NCBI GenBank assembly: GCA_950097015.1
Contig: CATNEN010000027.1
Coordinates: forward strand, 124,001 to 188,000
Source: Macrostomum hystrix
Lineage: Eukaryota; Platyhelminthes; Macrostomidae
Reading direction: 5' to 3'
Length of the DNA stretch: 64,000 bases
Below are positions 58,931 to 64,000 of this stretch, in pieces. Position 1 is the stretch's first letter; each line of letters opens with the position of its first letter. A model generated the notes under the pieces. That model was not told where the DNA came from. It saw only the letters and a program-made list of their open reading frames with translations, and searched no databases. A program made the translations under genes and the position numbers.

Positions 58931-60331
58931 ATGACTTTGAGGCCATGGTGCACGCCGGAGATGTCATCCCGGCAGATTGTGCTCAGCCATGGCTTCCTGC
59001 AGGAATTCCTCACCGAAATGGTCACATTGAAGCTGTTTCACAGTCCCTACCTGATTTTTTTCTCGCTAAGCGCCACATTCTTCGTATTGGCTCTGTTAAT
59101 CTTGGCCTATCCGGAGTACTTCGCCTACACCATGTTCGACGAGTGGGACAGTTATGATAGGCTGTTCGAGAGGGCCGATCGGGTGCTGCAGGGCGCGGGC
59201 AATCAGCAGGATGTGAGTGGCATGTCACCCTTGTTTCAAATAATTCACCTAGGCATATCAAATCTACTAGCTAGCTGGCGTGAGTTCTGCTCAGGTTAGA
59301 CAGTGTGAGTTCTGCTCAGGTTAGACAGAGTGAGTTCTGCTCAGGTTAGACAGTGTGAGTTCTGCTCAGGTTAGACAGAGTGAGTTCTGCTCAGGTTAGA
59401 CAGAGTGAGTTCTGCTCAGGTTAGACAGTGTGAGTTCTGCTCAGGTTAGACAGTGTGAGTTCTGCTCAGGTTAGACAGTGTGAGTTCTGCTCAGGTTAGA
59501 CAGTGTGAGTTCTGCTCAGGTTAGACAGTGTGAGTTCTGCTCAACTAACCAAGTAAAGTGTCGGTACACAGACAGTTGCCAAAGGTACACTCAAACACAG
59601 ACAGTTGCCAAAGGTACACTCAAACACAGACAGTTGCCAAAGGTACACTCAAACACAGACAGTTGCCAAAGGTACACTCAAACACAGACAGTTGCCAAAG
59701 GTACACTCAAACACAGACAGTTGCCAAAGGTACACTCAAACACAGACAGTTGCCAAAGGTACACTCAAACACAGACAGGTGAGGCAGTGTACACGAGTAG
59801 ATACACACAGATAGTGGCAGTGTAAGGTACACTCAGACACAGACAGCGGCAGTGTAGATACACACACGTGAGGCAGTGTAGGTACACACAGACACAGGCA
59901 AGGCAGTGCATGTAGGTACATCAGGTATGCACAGGTTCTACAATTTTATTTCGTGCGCGTGGGAGCAAAGTGAAGGCCAGGGTTTAGTATACCACAAGTA
60001 AAGCCAGGTATCCAGAATGACGCGAAACTTATCTCGGCAGACGCACATGGAGAATGAGCTGGCGATGCTGGCAACCGAGACTCGAGGCCAGCGCCAACTC
60101 GAGGAGCTGCTCGAAGAGAAGCCGCGCCACCTACCGCTGCTGCATCGGCTCTGGCTGCGGGAGGCACACAGCAGGTTTGGGCCGAAGCTACACGCTCTCC
60201 TATCCGAATACGAAGAGTGCGGCACCAACATCCAGCGGGTCTGCCTGAACGAGACCGCCACAGATCTGCGCAAGGTTCGCAGCAACGCCAGCCGAGCGTC
60301 TGAACTGTCCGACGAGGACGCGACGTCGTGA
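58931..60331 (+). CDS. Unidentified single-pass membrane protein, 190 aa
   Basis: Two exons, 58931-59212 and 60041-60331, join in phase 0 (donor GAT-GTGAGT; acceptor CTCGGCAG-ACGCAC). Exon 1 has MTLRPWCTPEMSSRQIV, then a strong transmembrane segment (YLIFFSLSATFFVLALLILA) followed by YPEYFAYTMFDEWDSYDRLF. Exon 2 is charged and helical (MENELAMLATETRGQRQLEE, YEECGTNIQRVCLNE) and ends SELSDEDATS. The ATG at 58931 lies three bases after an acceptor-like CTGCAG, so this may be an internal exon of a longer gene. No family recognised. The intron is almost entirely two minisatellites. Confidence 0.6.
59278..59548. repeat. 25-bp minisatellite carrying GTGAGT in every unit
   Basis: Eleven copies of GTGAGTTCTGCTCAGGTTAG plus ACAGT or ACAGA. 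Each unit starts with the donor consensus used by the real exon 65 bp upstream and ends in ACAG. Confidence 0.95.
59572..59785. repeat. 29-bp minisatellite
   Basis: About seven perfect copies with AGTTGCCAAAGGTACACTC and AAACACAGAC; degenerate AGGTACACTCAGACACAGAC units continue to about 59930. Confidence 0.95.
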
Positions 60332-60334
60332 TAT

Positions 60335-62160
60335 ATAGCGAGGACTGAACTACAGAATGATCTTGCCATGTACTCAGAGCCCAGCTCTTTACATTGCATA
60401 AATGGAATCTGAATTGGCTCAGGTTACTTTATTAGCAACTTTATTAAAATTGTTAAAGCAGTGGAAAGCTTTTCAGATGTTATACTGTTAAACAGTTTGG
60501 TTCAAAATCTGTCAGGCGTTGAATAATAATAATCCTCTTGAATGTACCTAAAGCTTGCTTGGTTTTCACTTAAAGCGCTGGTTATACTGAAGCGGTCCAA
60601 GACACCCGATTTTAGGCTAATGCAGTTAGATGTCGCAGGCGCGGTAGAGTCTTATAATTAGTTGATCTACGTACGCACAACGCACAACAAGATACCGTCA
60701 TATCTTAGAAGCAAAAACTTCTTCTCGAGGTCTCACTCGCCAACCTCCGGACAAAATTCTACCTCTGCCTCAGCTCCTGGTCAGCTAGGATTAATCCTTA
60801 TTAGGCGCGAGTGAGCAGTCATTTTGATTTTGCACTGTATCGTTGACCACCATTGACCGAATTAAATCAGTTCTTACAAATAATATATAATGATAAAGCC
60901 ACTCTCCAACGATACCACGAATAATTATGCTGCAATTGCTGCAAAATTAAAAATGATCTCAAGTGAACTTTTGTCAAATTAAAAATTAGGGGCCTATCCT
61001 TTGGAAAAAATGTCAAATCAAATTTGAATTCAAACAATTTGTATGTGGTCGACTATTATTTCCCCAATACTTATTTGTTAGTTTTTTATTTTATATTTAT
61101 GAGATTATTTGCACAATTTGTAACTCATACATCTGATGTACAGAGAGAGCAAAAGAGAAAAAAGTGGAGAGAGTAGATGAGAAGAAAAATAGAGAAGATG
61201 GGGGTATGAAAATTAGACCAAAGAAATGTCATAAAATTAAGTTGCAATTTGTCCTAGGGGTAATTAGATAATATAGGCCTATAGGAAAATCACACCTCTG
61301 TTAGGCTACCAATATTGTCCTAGGCCCTAGTGTTAATTAATATTCTAACTCTACTTTCACAATGTTGTTGTATTTCTTGTTTTTAGGCCTAATAGGCCTA
61401 TTCTATGAAAGTTGTTTTTATAGAGGTATTTTATATAATGTCTAAGTCATGTTAATATTTTCTTAGAATTAGTCTCTGAGAATGTATTTTATATATTTCA
61501 AAGAATTTCTTGGTAGGCCTAGCCTAGAGTATTTAGGCCCTAGTCTGGTAGCATATTTAGTTATTCTGAGTATCACATTTAGTTAGTCTAGGTGGCATAT
61601 TTAGTTATTCTGGCCAAGTACTTTATTGTATGTATGTATTTCTGATTATAGGCTTTCCAAAGAGTTTACCAATGATCTCAAGTGTACAGCTATATTTTCT
61701 ACTTCTCTCTCTCTCTTGAATCTTTCTGAGTATTGTATATGAACTTTGTTCCTAACTGTGTTGAACAAGGTTAGATTTTCCCTTGATTTTGCTCGGACTG
61801 TATTTATACTAAAATTGTATAGTTTTAAGTAAAATATTTTTGCATTAAAACAAATTTATGCAATTTAAATGTATTAAAACAAAATATTTATAAAAAAGTT
61901 GGTGACCATAGGGGGTGGGTGGATTCTAAAAATGGGCTTCAGATTTTCATCCTTTTTGGCACTATACTTGGCGAGCTCAATACTCTTTGAGTGGAACCAC
62001 AATACTCTTTCAGATACTTTGTATAGGCCTATCAAAGAGTATTTACTGTTGGCTAGCCATCCTTGTATTTCTATGGTAATTATTGATTTAAAAATATGTT
62101 TTCTTTACTTTTCCAGCACATCACTCTTAGTCAATAATTGGTTGTAACTGTGAGTAGCAA
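60335..62160. other. Gene-free AT-rich region
   Basis: No coding frame with recognisable content. Repeated TAGGCCTA motifs and a dispersed repeat (61560-61720) lie here. Confidence 0.5.
61560..61720. repeat. Dispersed repeat, copy 2
   Basis: TTAGTTATTCTGGCCAAGTA, TTGTATGTATGTATTTCTG, TTTCCAAAGAGTTTACCA; same order as in 31350-31575. Confidence 0.6.
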
Positions 62161-62183
62161 GTCTTCTCAAATTGGTGCTCCTG

Positions 62184-62480
62184 ATGTCTTCATTTGTCAA
62201 TTTGCCAAAGCCCTCTCAGGTGAAGCCGCCAGACAAAGGCTCATTTCCTCTGGATCACTATGGCGAGTGCAAACAAGAAATGACAGAATACATGCATTGT
62301 CTAAAGTTGAATGACAGCGACCAGTCGCAATGCAAGCACCTGTCTAAGAGATATTTTCAGTGTCGCATGGACAACAGACTGATGGCGCGGGAGGATTTAG
62401 AATTTCTCGGCTTTCACAATAATCAGCAGCAGCAGCAGCAGCAAAACCCAGTCGGTAGTGCTGCAAAAAAGGACATTTGA
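62184..62480 (+). CDS. COX19: Cytochrome c oxidase assembly protein COX19, 98 aa
   Basis: A single-exon frame from ATG 62184 (MSSFVNLPKPSQ) carries the family signature PPDKGSFPLDHYGECK and twin CX9C motifs: CKQEMTEYMHC and CKHLSKRYFQC, then RMDNRLMAREDLEFLGF. Length fits COX19 (about 90 aa). The protein is a soluble factor of the mitochondrial intermembrane space and cytosol, linked to copper delivery to cytochrome c oxidase; the disulfide-bonded CHCH fold is imported through MIA40. This is family knowledge. A CAG-coded run of seven or eight Gln sits near the C-terminus. Codons before 62184 are in frame but begin TTG, so the ATG is preferred. The stop is at 62478-62480. Confidence 0.95.
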   Translation: MSSFVNLPKPSQVKPPDKGSFPLDHYGECKQEMTEYMHCLKLNDSDQSQCKHLSKRYFQCRMDNRLMAREDLEFLGFHNNQQQQQQQNPVGSAAKKDI

Positions 62481-62539
62481 CCGAGCGTGAAAAACACTCT
62501 GCATTTTCCGCTAAATAACTATTTAACTTATAGATTTTA

Positions 62540-62545
62540 AATAAA
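62540..62545 (+). terminator. Polyadenylation signal, COX19
   Basis: AATAAA 60 bp after the COX19 stop, followed by GT/T-rich sequence. Confidence 0.75.
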
Positions 62546-62594
62546 CATTGTTAGTTGTTTTCCCTAAAGTGAAGCAAACTGGATTTTGGGATTA

Positions 62595-63302
62595 CCTCAC
62601 CTGAAACAACTGTGGGATTCCCCTTAACTGCAACAGCCTGGACTGTGGGATTCCCCTTAACTGCAACAGCTTGAACAGTGGGATTCCCTCACATGAAACG
62701 ACCTGGACTGTCGGGATTCCCCTCAACTGCAACAGCCTGGACTGTGGGATTCCCCTCAACTGAAACAACCTGGACTGTCGGGATTCCCCTCAACTGCAAC
62801 AGCCTGGACTGTCGGATTCTCCTCAACTGCAACAGCCTGGACTGTCGAATTCTCCTCAACTGCAACAACCTGGACTGTCGGATTCCCCTCAACTGCAACA
62901 ACCTGGACTGTCGGATTCCCCTCAACTGCAACAACCTGGACTGTAGGATTCCCCTCAACTGCAACAACCTGGACTGTCGGATTCTCCTCAACTGCAACAA
63001 CCTGAACTGTCGGATTCTCCTCAACTGCAACAACCTGGACTGTCGGATTCTCCTCAACTGCAACAACCTGGACTGTCGGATTCTCCTCAACTGCAACAAC
63101 CTGGACTGTCGGATTCCCCTGAACTGCAATAACCTGGGCTGTAGGATTCCCTTCAACTGCAACAGCCTGGACTGTGGGATTCCCCTCAACTGCAACAGCC
63201 TGGACTGTGGGATTCCCCTCAACTGCAACAACCTGGACTGTCGGATTCCCCTCAACTGCAACAACCTGGGCTGTAGGATTCCCCCCTACTAAAACAACCT
63301 GC
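62595..63302. repeat. 33-bp minisatellite, open on both strands
   Basis: About 21 copies of a 33-bp unit with GGATTCCCCTCAACTGCAAC and ACCTGGACTGT, directly downstream of COX19. Period 33 is a multiple of three, so frames of 180-204 codons run through on both strands. These are not genes. Confidence 0.95.
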
Positions 63303-63604
63303 ATTGTGGGATATTCTCTTTTGGTATTCAGGATTGCTGTTTTGGTTGCAGTTTTAAATCCTAGTTTGTGTTAGCGTGATCTATTTAAACAATAATTAAG
63401 ACTGAAAGTATCAATTCATTCTAATAGTTGTTGTGTATTTTAGAACATATGTTTAAGAGATAATCGCATTCTAATATTTATAGTTAGTATTTCATAGGTG
63501 ATATTGCTGCAAAATATATGCGATTTGTCTGTTCGACTTATGCTTTATTCAATTTAGCTCTCTTTTTATTACTTTATATAGTAATTACTAATTATAATTG
63601 ATCA

Positions 63605-63850
63605 ACACCTGCCCCAATTCGGCCATGTGCAGCCCACGGCACAGCCGCAGCTATTGCTCGGTGCATCTGAAGGCTGCGTACGCCTGTTCAGTCCATGGAC
63701 TGGGGGGACGCCAAACCCACCCTTAATTACCCCAGCTGATGCTGGTACCCATTTAACAGCTGGGTGAACTGAAGCAATGCAGAGTTAAGTGTCATGCTAA
63801 ATGATACAAATTGTTACAGTTAAGTTGGGAATCGAACCGCCGACCTTCCT
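63605..63850 (-). mobile_element. tRNA-derived SINE, family B, copy 4
   Basis: Read on plus: ACACCTGCCCCAATTCGGCC, CAGCTATTGCTCGGTGC, CTGTTCAGTCCATGGACTGG, GGTACCCATTTAACAGCTGG, GAGTTAAGTGTCATGC, and box-B complement GGGAATCGAACC. The best preserved copy in the window. Confidence 0.87.
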
Positions 63851-64000
63851 CCTAGGAGGGGTTGTAGCCTAGTGGTTAGAGCGTCGGACTTCCCCTCTGT
63901 AGGTCTGAACTTGGCTGAACAGCCGTGCGCAGCCTTTGAGATGCGCCGCGCAATAGCTGCGACCGGTTTTAGAGTCCATGTGTTTGATGAATAGAGTTTA
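63851..64000 (+). mobile_element. tRNA-derived SINE, family B, copy 5, cut by window edge
   Basis: The tRNA-like head has A-box-like GTAGCCTAGTGGTTAGAGCG. The body TGAACAGCCGTGCGCAGCC, TTGAGATGCGCCGCGC and AATAGCTGCG corresponds to the reverse complement of copy 4. The two copies stand head to head. Confidence 0.75.

Noticed and set aside
62678-63304. Frames of 182-204 codons on both strands after COX19
   Set aside because: A 33-bp array with period divisible by three. Open frames on both strands at once are an artefact of the repeat.

Overview
The window is animal nuclear DNA. The genes are split by GT-AG introns, plus-strand genes end in AATAAA signals, and the families are metazoan (ELAV, NEK9, PRPF19, COX19, TMEM8/PGAP6, two-Ig cell-surface protein). 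tRNA-derived SINEs, one with a core resembling SINEs of marine invertebrates, suggest a non-vertebrate bilaterian, probably a spiralian such as a flatworm or mollusc. The species cannot be fixed from the sequence. Coding exons are GC-rich and gene-free DNA is AT-rich.

Layout. 1-15067, minus strand: a secreted or surface two-immunoglobulin protein of the dpr/zig-8/lachesin type; its signal exon is at 15067 and its 3' end lies beyond the left edge. 18375-28009, minus: an ELAV/Hu-type RNA-binding protein with two recognisable RRMs and a hinge; the third RRM was not found. 28774-29538, minus: an unidentified polyglutamine ORF. 29.6-32.8 kb: no gene seen. 32.8-34.74 kb: a Tc1/mariner-type transposon with 261-bp terminal inverted repeats, whose transposase is broken by a 91-bp triplication. 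35841-42175, plus: a TMEM8/PGAP6-like seven-TM protein with an EGF module. 43.4-48.3 kb: AT-rich, no gene. 48372-51219, minus: NEK9-like kinase with RCC1 repeats, divergent from 52322-55952, plus: PRPF19. 57.2-60.3 kb: three small unidentified genes, two plus and one minus. 62184-62480, plus: COX19. The right edge holds two head-to-head SINEs.

The dominant feature is tandem repetition. About thirty minisatellites with 14-44 bp units fill most long introns and some intergenic stretches, each array with its own unit. Introns without arrays, as in NEK9, are about 100 bp. The most unusual arrangement is a pair of kilobase-scale arrays of the same 22-bp unit, in opposite orientation, directly flanking the second Ig exon at 2336-2653. 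Transcripts of this gene should be able to fold the two introns together around that exon.

Exon models were made by eye from splice consensus, reading phase and family resemblance. Phases agree at every junction given, but no transcript evidence was available.
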